64,000 bases of DNA from Acidimicrobiaceae bacterium (GTDB lineage Bacteria > Actinomycetota > Acidimicrobiia > Acidimicrobiales > Poriferisodalaceae), in contig PBMG01000020.1 in assembly GCA_002722565.1 (NCBI GenBank), positions 1-64,000 on the forward strand. Reading direction: 5' to 3'. Made by a program: the position numbers and the translations under genes. Below the pieces are notes generated by a model. The model worked only from the letters and a program-made list of their open reading frames with translations. It had not been told where the DNA came from and ran no database searches. This document shows, one piece after another, positions 27,489 through 36,279 of this stretch. Each line of letters begins with the position of its first letter. Positions within the stretch are counted from its first letter, which is position 1.

Positions 27489-28547
27489 ATGAAATTTGGG
27501 GTAACTGTCAGCCGGTTCGATGAAATCGATTTAGCGGTCGAAGCTGAACGTTCTGGTTACGATTTTTGTTGGGTGTGGGATAGTCCGCTGTTGCGTTCAA
27601 ATCTTTGGGTGATGATGGCTCTGGTCGCAGAACGAACGCAGCGAATCAGCGTTGGTTCAGGAGTCGCGATCCCTGCTCTCCGAATGGCTCCTGTTACCGC
27701 TAACGCGATCGCAACGATAAATCGCATCGCCCCCGGTCGAACATTTCTCGGTGTGGGCACTGGCAACACCGCTATGAGGAACATGGGTCAATTACCTATG
27801 AAGGTGGCCGACTACGCGGAGGATCTGCGGGTTATTCGAGCACTGCTGAACGGTGAGACGGTTGATTACATAGCGAACGGCCGGACACACCCGGTGAATT
27901 TCCAAAGTTTGGAACTTGACTACATCGACATCGAGAATCCCATTCCAATCCACGTAGGAGGTTTCGGGCCACGGTCACAAAGCCTTGCCGGCGAATTAGG
28001 TGACGGACTGATAACGGGCATTCCACGAGGGGGAAGCATTCCTGACGCTCTATCAAACGTCCAACAAGGAGCTAGCCAAGCGGGACGAAACCTTGATGGT
28101 TTCGAGACCACAGCTCTGGTCAACATGTTGATGTTGAATTCTGATGAGAGTTTGTCGTCGCCTCGAGTATTGGAAGAGGTCGGATCGTCAGTGATGGTCA
28201 ACGTTCATTATCTCTACGATCGTTTTCTTGAAGTCGACGCTGAGCCGCCACAATTCGTTGAATCAATTTGGGACCAGTACGTAGCGTTTCGCCAAGAACG
28301 AGACGCCAACAGATCTCTTTCTGACATTCATTCTTCTCATTACGGACATCTCGACGAGGAAGAAGCTCGATTCGTTACTCCTGAACTCATTCGTGAATGT
28401 GCGATCGTTGGACAACCAGGAGACATCGTCGAACAACTCACCGAGCTTGAACGCCAGGGCCTCGACGGCATTAATTTCATTCCCCCAGTTGATCAGCAAT
28501 ACGAAATTTATTCCAAATTCGCGTCCGAGGTAATCCAACGAATGTGA
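27489..28547 (+). CDS. LLM-class F420-dependent oxidoreductase
   Basis: 352 residues with the luciferase-like TIM barrel: MKFGVTVSRF at the N terminus, GYDFCWVWDS, RISVGSGVAIPALRMAP, and LGVGTGNTAMRNMG near 100. The C terminus (VGQPGDIVEQLTELERQGLDGINF) is the usual family ending. It likely transfers hydride between F420H2 and an aldehyde, alcohol or methylene group; the 5,10-methylene-H4MPT reductase-like branch resembles it. The substrate is not known. Confidence 0.87.
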   Translation: MKFGVTVSRFDEIDLAVEAERSGYDFCWVWDSPLLRSNLWVMMALVAERTQRISVGSGVAIPALRMAPVTANAIATINRIAPGRTFLGVGTGNTAMRNMGQLPMKVADYAEDLRVIRALLNGETVDYIANGRTHPVNFQSLELDYIDIENPIPIHVGGFGPRSQSLAGELGDGLITGIPRGGSIPDALSNVQQGASQAGRNLDGFETTALVNMLMLNSDESLSSPRVLEEVGSSVMVNVHYLYDRFLEVDAEPPQFVESIWDQYVAFRQERDANRSLSDIHSSHYGHLDEEEARFVTPELIRECAIVGQPGDIVEQLTELERQGLDGINFIPPVDQQYEIYSKFASEVIQRM

Positions 28548-28560
28548 GATCTGAACTGTC

Positions 28561-28583
28561 CGATTGGATCACTTAACCAATCG
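28561..28583. repeat. Short perfect inverted repeat between the F420 enzyme and the CoA-transferase
   Basis: CGATTGG (28561-28567) and CCAATCG (28577-28583) form a 7-bp perfect inverted repeat with a 9-nt spacer. No T-run follows on either strand, so an operator is as likely as a weak terminator. Confidence 0.35.
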
Positions 28584-28633
28584 CGAGGAATACTTCTCTA
28601 GGTCTTTACACCGCAGAGGGGGCGCGTAAATCT

Positions 28634-31066
28634 ATGACCATGCTTGGGGACTATCGGGTAATTGAGTTAGCAGACGAACGCGGACAACTTGCTGGAAGCG
28701 TGTTGGCGTCGCTGGGTGCTGAGGTTATTACGGTTGAACCTCCCGGTGGTTCCCACTCGCGGTCAGTTGGACCATTCGCAGGAGACATCGTGTCGCCGGA
28801 CACTTCGCTGTGGCATTGGTCATATAACAGAGGCAAGAAATCAGTAGTTCTTGATCTCGAAACATCTGAAGGCCGTGACGAATTACTTCGTTTAACCGAT
28901 GGCGCCGACATTGTTATTGAAGCCTTCGGACCTGGGGTATTGGATGAGTTAGGGATCGGTTACACCGTGATGGCCGACAGAAACCCTGCATTGATTCATT
29001 TGTCCATCTCTGCGTTCGGCGGCACCGGTCCCAAGGCCAAATGGCCAGCAACTGATCTGACGATCATGGCGTCAGGCGGGCAGATGGTGTTAACCGGGGA
29101 CTCAGATCGTTCTCCGATTCGAATCCCACTACCCCAGGCATATGCTCACGCAGCAGCCGAATGTTCTAGCGCCGCGTTGATCGCCTTGTATGAACGAGAA
29201 AACAACTCAGGGTTAGGTCAACACATTGACCTTTCAGCTCAAGCATCAACATTGCAGGCAAGCCAGACCTACATGGTCGCCCTAGCCATCAACGCACCAG
29301 AATCCAATCGAGAAGCTGGCGGGGTGACCGTCGCAGGAATCTATATACAACTGATGTGGCCATGCGCCGATGGTCACGCATCAGTCACAGTTCTATTTGG
29401 AACAGCGTTAGGTCCATACACCCGGCGACTCATGGAATGGATCCACGAAGAAGGTTTTTGTGATGAGGAGACTCTGAACAAAGACTGGTTGAACTATGCC
29501 GACTTACTGTTTTCTGGCAGCGAGCCGGTCGAAGAGTACGACAGAGTCAAGCAATGCGTTACCGACTTTTGCATGACAAAAACAAAGCAAGAGTTATTCG
29601 ATGCCGCTTTCGAACGGCGGCTACTTATAGCTCCAGTTACAACTGCTGAAGATGTGTACAACAACCCTCACCTACAGGCACGCGACCTATGGGAGGACTT
29701 GGTGGTTGAGGGCCGAGAAGTCAAATTCCCCGGCAGGATGGCCATTTTCTCCGAGACGCCGCAGGTTCCGCTTCCACCTCCACCATCAATCGGTGAACAC
29801 ACAACACAAGTTCTTTCCGAACCGCCAAGAAAGCCAAGTGTTTCGATTCCGGCAATCCCAGATCGTCAAGGGAAAGCCCTCGAAGGTTTGAAGGTGCTTG
29901 ATTTCATGTGGGTCATGGCTGGTCCCGCAGGAAGTCGGGTATTAGCTGACTACGGGGCGAACATCGTCCGAATAGATTCCGAAGCTCGAATGGACACCGC
30001 TAGAACCTTGTTCCCATTTCATGATGATGAAGGGCTGCCAGATAACTCGGCGCTCTACAGCAATATGAATGCGAATAAACGCGGACTGTCGCTTGATCTG
30101 AATAAACCCGAAGCAATCGAAGTAGTCCACGATTTAGTGCAATGGGCTGACGTTGTTCTCGAATCTTTTTCACCGAAAGGTATGCGTGGCTTCGGTCTTG
30201 GCTACGAGTCTTTGCGCAAAATCAAACCTGATCTAGTGATGGCTTCTAGCTGCATCATGGGACAAACGGGCCCTTACACAGAGCTAGCTGGTTACGGAAC
30301 AATGGCTGCTGCTATTTCAGGGTTCTTCGAACCGACGGGGTGGCCCGATCGTGGTCCATCAGGGCCTTTTGGTGCTTACACCGACTACATATCAAGCCGT
30401 TACTTGGTGGCATGTGTCATGGCGGCTGTCGAGCATCATCGAGCAACCGGTCAAGGTCAGTATCTCGATTTCAGTCAAGGAGAAGCGTCGATGCAGCAAC
30501 TCGCACCGTTGCTTCTTGATTGGTCAGTGAATAGCCGCATGTGGGAACGGCGTGGGAACAGAGATGACGTTTTCGCTCCCCATGGGGTGTTCCCATCGAC
30601 TGGTGATGACGAATGGGTAGCGATCGCTGTCTGCGATGACGATCAGTGGCAGGCATTGTGTCACCTGATGGGCACTTCAGGCGTGAGTGGCCTGACCGTG
30701 GAGGAGCGACAAACCCGTCAAGACGAACTCGAAGAGCTCATTAGTGACTGGACGTCTTCACGCTCAAATGGCGAGGTCATGGAACTGTGCGTGGCTGCTG
30801 GTATTCCCGCTCATCAGGTTCAAAACAGTCGGCACACTCTCGTCGACCCGCAGTTAAAACACCGGAACCATTTCATCGAAGTGGGCCATCCAACTCAGGG
30901 CACAACAACGATCGAGAATTCTCGGTTTGTAATGTCGCGCACTCCTGCTGTGGTTACCTACGGCGGTCCCAGCTGGGGAGAACACAATTGGGAAATTTTG
31001 AGTGAAGAACTTGGATATGAACCTGATCGGATCGCCGATCTGGCGATCGCTGAAGTTCTCGGGTAG
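28634..31066 (+). CDS. Double-domain class III (CaiB/BaiF) CoA-transferase
   Basis: 810 residues built from two tandem CaiB/BaiF domains (about 1-390 and 412-805). Each begins with the family pattern: LGDYRVIELADERG and GLKVLDFMWVMAGPAGSRVLADYGANIVRID. Single-domain members form interlocked dimers, so the fusion may act as an intramolecular pair. At the position of the catalytic Asp (consensus after GQxxDxS), the first half reads DLSAQA and the second DFSQGEA, so Asp is Ala and Glu. ATG 28634 is preceded by GAGGGGG. It is the third gene in the plus-strand run. Confidence 0.83.
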   Translation: MTMLGDYRVIELADERGQLAGSVLASLGAEVITVEPPGGSHSRSVGPFAGDIVSPDTSLWHWSYNRGKKSVVLDLETSEGRDELLRLTDGADIVIEAFGPGVLDELGIGYTVMADRNPALIHLSISAFGGTGPKAKWPATDLTIMASGGQMVLTGDSDRSPIRIPLPQAYAHAAAECSSAALIALYERENNSGLGQHIDLSAQASTLQASQTYMVALAINAPESNREAGGVTVAGIYIQLMWPCADGHASVTVLFGTALGPYTRRLMEWIHEEGFCDEETLNKDWLNYADLLFSGSEPVEEYDRVKQCVTDFCMTKTKQELFDAAFERRLLIAPVTTAEDVYNNPHLQARDLWEDLVVEGREVKFPGRMAIFSETPQVPLPPPPSIGEHTTQVLSEPPRKPSVSIPAIPDRQGKALEGLKVLDFMWVMAGPAGSRVLADYGANIVRIDSEARMDTARTLFPFHDDEGLPDNSALYSNMNANKRGLSLDLNKPEAIEVVHDLVQWADVVLESFSPKGMRGFGLGYESLRKIKPDLVMASSCIMGQTGPYTELAGYGTMAAAISGFFEPTGWPDRGPSGPFGAYTDYISSRYLVACVMAAVEHHRATGQGQYLDFSQGEASMQQLAPLLLDWSVNSRMWERRGNRDDVFAPHGVFPSTGDDEWVAIAVCDDDQWQALCHLMGTSGVSGLTVEERQTRQDELEELISDWTSSRSNGEVMELCVAAGIPAHQVQNSRHTLVDPQLKHRNHFIEVGHPTQGTTTIENSRFVMSRTPAVVTYGGPSWGEHNWEILSEELGYEPDRIADLAIAEVLG

Positions 31067-31069
31067 CGC

Positions 31070-31879
31070 TTATTTCTGATTAAACGAGGCGTCCAACTGT
31101 TGTTCACCGAATCCTGCGGGGGTCTGGCCTGTCGTCACATACAAGTACAGGGCGGTTTGGAAGATGCCGTTCAATGCGGCTGCCACGACCATTGCGAACA
31201 TCACCGCCAGCACCCCGATAGCTATCAACGCGAAAAAGCCGGTTGAAGATCCAAGCGCAATAAGAATAATTCCCGGTATGGCCATGGCGACTGTGAGTAA
31301 TCCGAAGCCGACTTGGGCCGTGAGATTTTCACCCCAGGATGTTCTGAGGAGCTGTCCGGATCTTTTGAGTCCTGCGATTGGTCCAAGATCATCGAACATG
31401 ACGACGGGAACGATCAGGAATGTGATGACGCCCCACGCCATGTCGAACAAGCCCCGAGCTATACGCCCCATCTGACCGCCTTGCCGTTCGACTATCGACA
31501 TGATGATGCCGACCGTTGTCGCCATCAGGGCCCACGGCAGCAACCGGTGAAGGCGACTCGCGGCTCCAGATATCGATGAACCAATTGTGGGGTCACCACC
31601 GGTGAAGCGTTCATGAGCTCCCGATACCAGTGCTCCTTTGAAGAATGTGTTGATGACATTCATCCCGAGAAGTCCCAAGACTGCTATGGCAATCACGCCT
31701 CCTCCGCCATTATCGGAGTTGCCCGAGAAGTCGGCCCCGAGCCCTGAAGCAACAATCCACAACAGCAACCCAAAAACAACTGCGGCGACTGCATTCAAGA
31801 CCGGGAGTACAAGTAATTCTCGGTCGAGTCGGATTACCGTCATTGATGATTTTGCTAAACCCCATGTCCGTTTAAACAC
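31070..31879 (-). CDS. DUF6159 family membrane protein
   Basis: 269 residues with about six hydrophobic segments, starting FKRTWGLAKSSMTVIRLDRELLVLP, which fits the DUF6159 family of unknown function. The start is GTG 31879, chosen because GAGAGGA stands 5-6 nt upstream on the minus strand; a longer reading to 31936 has no such site. It converges with the CoA-transferase across 3 nt. Confidence 0.8.
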   Translation of the reverse strand: MFKRTWGLAKSSMTVIRLDRELLVLPVLNAVAAVVFGLLLWIVASGLGADFSGNSDNGGGGVIAIAVLGLLGMNVINTFFKGALVSGAHERFTGGDPTIGSSISGAASRLHRLLPWALMATTVGIIMSIVERQGGQMGRIARGLFDMAWGVITFLIVPVVMFDDLGPIAGLKRSGQLLRTSWGENLTAQVGFGLLTVAMAIPGIILIALGSSTGFFALIAIGVLAVMFAMVVAAALNGIFQTALYLYVTTGQTPAGFGEQQLDASFNQK

Positions 31880-31980
31880 GACATTCCTCTCGGTTACAAG
31901 CCAGCGGTAGTCAAGACTAGATTGTGTAGACCACAACAGCCACTACAACATGGGCAATGTGGTGACTTCCGGGGGTAGGG

Positions 31981-32523
31981 GTGAGAGAAGAAAAGATTCC
32001 GGCGTTTCGACTTCATCACCATGCCTATGTGGTTGATGACCAAGAGGCGACGCGTGTCTTCTACGAAGATCTTTTGGGCTTTCCTCTTGTCGCTACTTGG
32101 TGTGAGATAGAGACCGTTCGAGGGAAAGAACGGACGTATTGTCATACGTTTTTCGAACTTGAAGATGGCTCAGCTTTAGCATTCTTCCAATTCTTAGATC
32201 CCGATGATCAAGCCGAGATGAAGCTTGATTCTCGTAGCTCACTCAACCATGTCGCACTGTCGAGCACATTGGAAGATCAGGAACGGCTGCGAGGCGCTCT
32301 TGATTCGGCAGGATTGGCTCATAGAACAACTGACCATGGTTACTGCGTCTCTCTGTACGTGACTGACCCGGACGGGTTAACCGTCGAATTCACAACAGAC
32401 CCCGAAAATGTTGCTGACATTAACGCCTGGCAGCGATCAAATGCCCACAGCGAACTTGAACGTTGGCTGTCCGGTGACCACTCTCCTAACAACAAACTCC
32501 GAAGCACCACACAGCCTCATTAA
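31981..32523 (+). CDS. VOC (glyoxalase/dioxygenase) family protein
   Basis: 180 residues of the vicinal-oxygen-chelate fold: two beta-alpha-beta-beta-beta modules with HHHAYVVDDQEATRVFYEDLLGFP in the first and NHVALSSTLEDQERLRGALDSAG plus VTDPDGLTVEF in the second. The conserved His and Glu metal ligands are in those motifs (FHHHAYV, LEDGSALAFF, TVEF). Members include glyoxalase, epimerase and dioxygenases; the reaction is not fixed. GTG 31981 follows a G-rich region. It is divergent to DUF6159. Confidence 0.83.
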   Translation: MREEKIPAFRLHHHAYVVDDQEATRVFYEDLLGFPLVATWCEIETVRGKERTYCHTFFELEDGSALAFFQFLDPDDQAEMKLDSRSSLNHVALSSTLEDQERLRGALDSAGLAHRTTDHGYCVSLYVTDPDGLTVEFTTDPENVADINAWQRSNAHSELERWLSGDHSPNNKLRSTTQPH

Positions 32524-32593
32524 TTATCTAATTAATAAATATTATTATATATACATATTATTAATTTGATATTTAATAGTATCTTTTTGAGAT
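32521..32593. other. AT-only island upstream of the NrtR-like gene
   Basis: About 62 of the first 65 bases after 32521 are A or T in a genome of balanced composition. It contains an imperfect inverted repeat of AATTAATAA and TTATTAATT. A -10-like TATCTT lies 8 nt before the ATG at 32594, so the promoter and operator probably sit in it. It could also bind a nucleoid protein that targets AT-rich DNA. Confidence 0.5.
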
Positions 32594-33337
32594 ATGGAGC
32601 TCAATAATGTCTCTGAAACCCACGAAGAACAACAGAATCTAGGCCTACCTGTTGTTACGTGCCATAGCGCGATCTTCTCAATCGCTGACAACCAACTCGT
32701 GTTGTTACTCGCGGAGCGCAACGAAGGTCCGTTTCGTTTCCAATGGGAACTCCCAGGGACCACCCCAGCACTCACTGAAGAATTATCAGCCTCAGCGATC
32801 CGAGCATCCACTCCTCCATTAGCTCCATCAGTAATCGACGATCTACAACAACTTGGTGTCTACGGCGAACCGACTCGAGATCCCCGGCATAGGTCAATTG
32901 CCCTCGTTTACTGGGGAGTCACCCGCCACTCAAACATCGACACTGCCTCTTCCGAACTTGAACTGATTCCCGTAAGTGATTGGCGAAGTGATGATTTCCG
33001 ATTCGCATTTGATCACCTTCAAATAGCGACCGACGCATTAAAAGCACTCCGCAGATCCTTGAACTCAACCTCCCTCGCTACGCGACTGTGTGCATCTACT
33101 TTCACTATTAGCGAGCTGCAACAGGTCTATGAGCTCACATTTGATACCGAAGTCCTTGCCGGGAACTTTCACCGAAAGGTCCAATCCACACCAGGCTTCG
33201 TGACATCAGCTCACGATCAAACCCAAGAGCCGAAAAGAAAAGGGCGCCCTGCTCAACGCTTCGAATCCTCCACCATCGTTGAGGTTTCGCCACCCTTTCA
33301 ATTCCAAGCGGAACCAACACATCGTCGAACTAACTAA
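32594..33337 (+). CDS. NrtR-like transcriptional regulator with a degenerate Nudix domain
   Basis: 247 residues. The N-terminal half follows the Nudix fold of NrtR regulators (FRFQWELPGT, then TRDPRHRSIALVYWGV, matching the RDPR motif of the family), and the C-terminal half is a winged helix whose ISELQQVYELTFDTEVLAGNFHRKV segment matches the NrtR DNA-binding end. The Nudix box GX5EX7REUXEEXGU is not present at residues 56-80, so hydrolysis is unlikely and the domain would act as a ligand sensor. NrtR proteins typically sense ADP-ribose and repress NAD genes; no NAD gene lies nearby, so the target is unknown. Confidence 0.78.
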   Translation: MELNNVSETHEEQQNLGLPVVTCHSAIFSIADNQLVLLLAERNEGPFRFQWELPGTTPALTEELSASAIRASTPPLAPSVIDDLQQLGVYGEPTRDPRHRSIALVYWGVTRHSNIDTASSELELIPVSDWRSDDFRFAFDHLQIATDALKALRRSLNSTSLATRLCASTFTISELQQVYELTFDTEVLAGNFHRKVQSTPGFVTSAHDQTQEPKRKGRPAQRFESSTIVEVSPPFQFQAEPTHRRTN

Positions 33338-33344
33338 GTTCGAA

Positions 33345-33367
33345 AGGCTTTTAGGCGAATAAAGCCT
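33345..33367. repeat. Small hairpin after the NrtR-like gene
   Basis: AGGCTTT (33345-33351) and AAAGCCT (33361-33367) form a 7-bp stem with a 9-nt loop, just after the regulator gene. Neither strand shows a convincing T-run, so terminator function is only possible. Confidence 0.35.
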
Positions 33368-33407
33368 CAGGTAGCTTCTCTCACATAGGCCAAACGAAAG
33401 AGAACTC

Positions 33408-34031
33408 GTGGAACAGAAACTTCACCGCTACGGACCCCTCGGCGCCATCGCCGGCATCATTTTGGTACTGGTCTCCTTCGGCGTGCATGGCAGGTGGGCG
33501 TCAACCAAAGAAAGCGCACAAGAAATCGCGGACCTCTACGTCCAAAACCAAGACCGAGTGTTCATGGGTTCCTGGGTCGCCATCCTCGGAGCACTTTGCA
33601 TGCTTGTGTTCGGAATGTGCATGTCGCAACGAGTTCGCGACACAGGCCAACAACTACTTGGCATGTTGGTCGCCGGTGCCACTCTCATCGCCGTCGCCGG
33701 TATGGCAGTCGACTCAACTCTGCGAGCTGGCCTATCGATTCAAGCAGAGAACATGTCCCCCGAAGCAATGAAAACCATGCATGCAATATGGGATGCCTTC
33801 TTCTGGCCGATGCACGCCGGTATGGCGACCCTCGTTTTAGCGATTGGGCTTGCAGCGCTAAGCAGTGGGTTCCTGCCGAAGTGGTTGGGTTGGATCGGTG
33901 TCGTCGCCTTCGTCGTAGCAATGATCCCCGCGCCAACGATGTTCGCCGGAATCATCCTCTCCTTACTCTTCATGGTCATTACAGCACTCATGATGACCTT
34001 CGGTAAAAACACAACTACTGCGACTAGTTAG
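33408..34031 (+). CDS. Hypothetical multi-pass membrane protein
   Basis: 207 residues with about six hydrophobic helices (YGPLGAIAGIILVLVSFGV, VAILGALCMLVFGMCM, LLGMLVAGATLIAVAGMAV and others) and a charged loop after the first. I do not recognise a named family. GTG 33408 follows GAAAGAGAA, a fair ribosome binding site. It is separated by 70 nt from the NrtR-like gene and precedes the tRNA cluster. No function is suggested. Confidence 0.75.
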   Translation: MEQKLHRYGPLGAIAGIILVLVSFGVHGRWASTKESAQEIADLYVQNQDRVFMGSWVAILGALCMLVFGMCMSQRVRDTGQQLLGMLVAGATLIAVAGMAVDSTLRAGLSIQAENMSPEAMKTMHAIWDAFFWPMHAGMATLVLAIGLAALSSGFLPKWLGWIGVVAFVVAMIPAPTMFAGIILSLLFMVITALMMTFGKNTTTATS

Positions 34032-34074
34032 CAACCTGGCTGTTTAGTAGATTTTTTACCAGGGTCATCCCGGG

Positions 34075-34091
34075 AAAAATACAGAATTGTA
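34075..34091 (-). terminator. Weak intrinsic terminator after tRNA-Arg
   Basis: On the minus strand ATACA-ATTC-TGTAT forms a short hairpin followed by five T residues, just after the CCA end of tRNA-Arg. The stem is only 5 A/T-rich base pairs, so the call is tentative. Confidence 0.4.
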
Positions 34092-34168
34092 TGGCGCGCC
34101 CCGAGGGATTCGAACCCCCGACCTTCTGGTCCGTAGCCAGACGCTCTATCCAACTGAGCTAGAGGCGC
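34092..34168 (-). tRNA. tRNA-Arg(ACG)
   Basis: 77 nt with CCA encoded (plus TGG at 34092-34094). The acceptor arms GCGCCTC and GGGGCGC pair with one T-G, the D- and T-arms are normal, and the anticodon loop CTACGGA gives ACG. This is the tRNA whose A34 is deaminated to inosine by TadA, encoded at the start of the window. Confidence 0.96.
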
Positions 34169-34229
34169 ATTCGAGGACCGCAGTGTACGCAGTCCCACCC
34201 GATTGTGAAAACCTAATATTCGGGCTTTG

Positions 34230-34318
34230 CGGAGAGGGTGGGATTTGAACCCACGGACCGCGTGAGCAGTCACTTCCTTAGCAGGGAAGCACATTCGACC
34301 AGACTCTGTCACCTCTCC
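34230..34318 (-). tRNA. tRNA-Ser(GCT)
   Basis: Acceptor GGAGAGG/CCTCTCC pairs perfectly, discriminator G, and a long variable arm marks it as serine. The stem CTTCC/GGAAG encloses the loop CTGCTAA, anticodon GCT for AGC and AGT. CCA is not encoded (the next bases read CAA), unlike the other serine tRNAs here. Confidence 0.95.
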
Positions 34319-34434
34319 TGGACGGCGAACCGCCACTGGCCCACCCCTACACCTAAAAAGGCACCTGAGTGAACGGACATATCCTACGGCTTAGAAGAGT
34401 GGATCGGCCACGTCAGCCCGGTACTGTCTTTTGC

Positions 34435-34522
34435 GGAGGGCTGGCAGAGCGGACGATTGCAACGGTCTTGAAAACCGTCGAGGTGAAAGCCTCCGGGGGT
34501 TCGAATCCCCCGCCCTCCGCCA
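34435..34522 (+). tRNA. tRNA-Ser(TGA)
   Basis: Acceptor GGAGGGC/GCCCTCC, discriminator G and encoded CCA at 34520-34522. The anticodon stem ACGGT/ACCGT holds the loop CTTGAAA, anticodon TGA for TCA codons. The variable arm is long. With the GGA, CGA and GCT copies it completes the serine set within the window. Confidence 0.95.
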
Positions 34523-34526
34523 TTTC

Positions 34527-35474
34527 TTACTTGGCGATATGGCCCCGGAGTTCTTCTACCCAATCGGCTGCATCTCGCCAGTTGGCGTTGCTATCGCGTC
34601 GAACTTGTTCACCATCATGGCCTGCAGCAGGGTATGAACCTAAGAATTTGATATCACCTTGTTTCATTTTCAGATCCCGTAAACAATCGGCCACAACTTC
34701 ATCACCAATGTGCCCTTCAAAGTCAAGCAAAAAGCAATAGTCGCCCAGCACTCGACGTGTCGGTCTCGATTCGAGACGTGTTAGGTCTATGTTTCGGGCA
34801 GCGAACTCATGCAAAATCGCTAGCAAGCTCCCAGGTTCATTCGCTCGTTGGAACACGACAACACTCGTCTTGTCGTGACCGGTAGCTACCGGAACACCTT
34901 CGCGAGCCAACAATAAAAATCGGGTTTGATTGCCGGTGTGATCTTCAACAGCTTCAGCAACCGCTTCAAGACCATAAAGTTCTGCTGCTAAAGGGTTGGA
35001 GATGGTAGCGACGCCTTCGAGGCGTTGTTCCCCTACTTGGCGGGCAGCTTCCGCGGTTGAGGTTGCGGCTTGTATTTCTGCCTCGGGCAGCTCTTCACGC
35101 AAAAAGTTACGACATTGGGCCACTGCTACCGGAAACGAAACAACGGTGTGAATGTCGTTCAATTGTGTTCCAGGTAAGGCCAACAAATTAAGTTGCACGT
35201 CGAGGATGACTTCACGTTGGATGCGTAGATCTAAATCAAATGCCAAAGCGTCCTGGGTGACATTTACTGCTCCTTCTATAGCGTTTTCTATCGGCACAAA
35301 ACCTAGATCGACGTCACTGGTGATCAATCCGTTTAGTACGTCTGGAATTGAGTCAAAGGGCTTTGTGTCTGCTGCAGCAAGGTCTTGTTGGCTTAAAAGA
35401 GCTTGTTCGGTAAAGGTGCCGTGGGGACCCATGAAGCCAACCCGCGTCGCGGGTGGCACAACTTGAATGTTCAT
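34527..35474 (-). CDS. pheA: Prephenate dehydratase
   Basis: About 315 residues. Domain one is prephenate dehydratase (VGFMGPHGTFTEQALL, with the catalytic TRF in NQTRFLLLA); domain two is an ACT domain that binds phenylalanine (ANEPGSLLAILHEFAARNIDLTRLESRP, with the ESRP motif). It converts prephenate to phenylpyruvate and should be inhibited by phenylalanine. The ATG 35474 is preferred to the GTG at 35495. The stop is 4 nt after tRNA-Ser(TGA). The gene diverges from larB. Confidence 0.93.
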   Translation of the reverse strand: MNIQVVPPATRVGFMGPHGTFTEQALLSQQDLAAADTKPFDSIPDVLNGLITSDVDLGFVPIENAIEGAVNVTQDALAFDLDLRIQREVILDVQLNLLALPGTQLNDIHTVVSFPVAVAQCRNFLREELPEAEIQAATSTAEAARQVGEQRLEGVATISNPLAAELYGLEAVAEAVEDHTGNQTRFLLLAREGVPVATGHDKTSVVVFQRANEPGSLLAILHEFAARNIDLTRLESRPTRRVLGDYCFLLDFEGHIGDEVVADCLRDLKMKQGDIKFLGSYPAAGHDGEQVRRDSNANWRDAADWVEELRGHIAK

Positions 35475-35529
35475 GATCGGCTCATTAATACTCACTTCGT
35501 GGCAGGATACGCCTGAAGAACCAAAGATT

Positions 35530-36279
35530 ATGAACGAATTAGAGCTTCTAGAACTTCTCGAACAAGTAAAGGCCGGAACTATCGGCCCTGACGACGCACT
35601 GAATTCTTTGCGGCGCCTCCCATTTGCTGACCTCGGGCACGCAAAAATTGATCATCACCGTAATCTTCGCACCGGCGCCCCAGAAGCCATTTATGGTCCC
35701 AACAAATCGCCTGAACAGTGTGTCTCTATTGTTGGGGAGCTACTTGAGAACGGTTCGGGTCCTGTGCTGTTGACTCGTGCCACTATCGAACAAATGGGAG
35801 CTGTCGCAGACGCACACCCAGGTGGCCTAGTTGTCGACTCAACTGTTGTGTGGCGACCAGCTCATAAGCGTTCCAACAAGATTGTGGTTGCTTCAGCAGG
35901 AACAGCTGATCTTCCTGTGGCAGAAGAGGCTTGCGCTGTGCTTCATGCACACGGAGTTACTGCGACCCGTGTCACCGATGTTGGCGTCGCCGGACTCCAT
36001 CGCCTCCTCGCAAGCCTCGACGAACTGCTTGACGCCGAGGTGATCATCACTATCGCAGGAATGGAAGGCGCATTAGCTACCGCGATCGGAGGGTTAGCGT
36101 CAGCCCCAGTGATAGCAGTCCCAACCAGCGTCGGGTACGGCGCCGCTCTCGAAGGAGTCACTGCGCTGCTAGCTATGCACGCAGCATGCGCCGCTGGAAT
36201 TACCGTTGTTGGCATCGACAACGGCTTTGGAGCAGCGATGGCAGCAATGCGCATCATCGACAACAGGAACAGTTCATGA
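35530..36279 (+). CDS. larB: Nickel pincer cofactor biosynthesis protein LarB
   Basis: 249 residues. LarB carboxylates and hydrolyses nicotinic acid adenine dinucleotide to pyridinium-3,5-biscarboxylic acid mononucleotide, the first step toward the nickel-pincer cofactor. It shows the PurE-like fold: IVVASAGTADLPVAEEACAVL, VTDVGVAGLHRLL and the glycine-rich GMEGALATAIGGLASAPVIAVPTSVGYG region. Start ATG 35530 is set by family length; an earlier start would overlap pheA. It overlaps larC by 4 nt. Confidence 0.92.
   Translation: MNELELLELLEQVKAGTIGPDDALNSLRRLPFADLGHAKIDHHRNLRTGAPEAIYGPNKSPEQCVSIVGELLENGSGPVLLTRATIEQMGAVADAHPGGLVVDSTVVWRPAHKRSNKIVVASAGTADLPVAEEACAVLHAHGVTATRVTDVGVAGLHRLLASLDELLDAEVIITIAGMEGALATAIGGLASAPVIAVPTSVGYGAALEGVTALLAMHAACAAGITVVGIDNGFGAAMAAMRIIDNRNSS

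Noticed and set aside
32521-32593. Recently acquired mobile DNA at the AT island
   Set aside because: No transposase, integrase, terminal repeats or direct target duplications flank it.
33345-33367. Intrinsic terminator for the NrtR-like gene
   Set aside because: The hairpin lacks a convincing T-run on either strand; kept only as a weak repeat.
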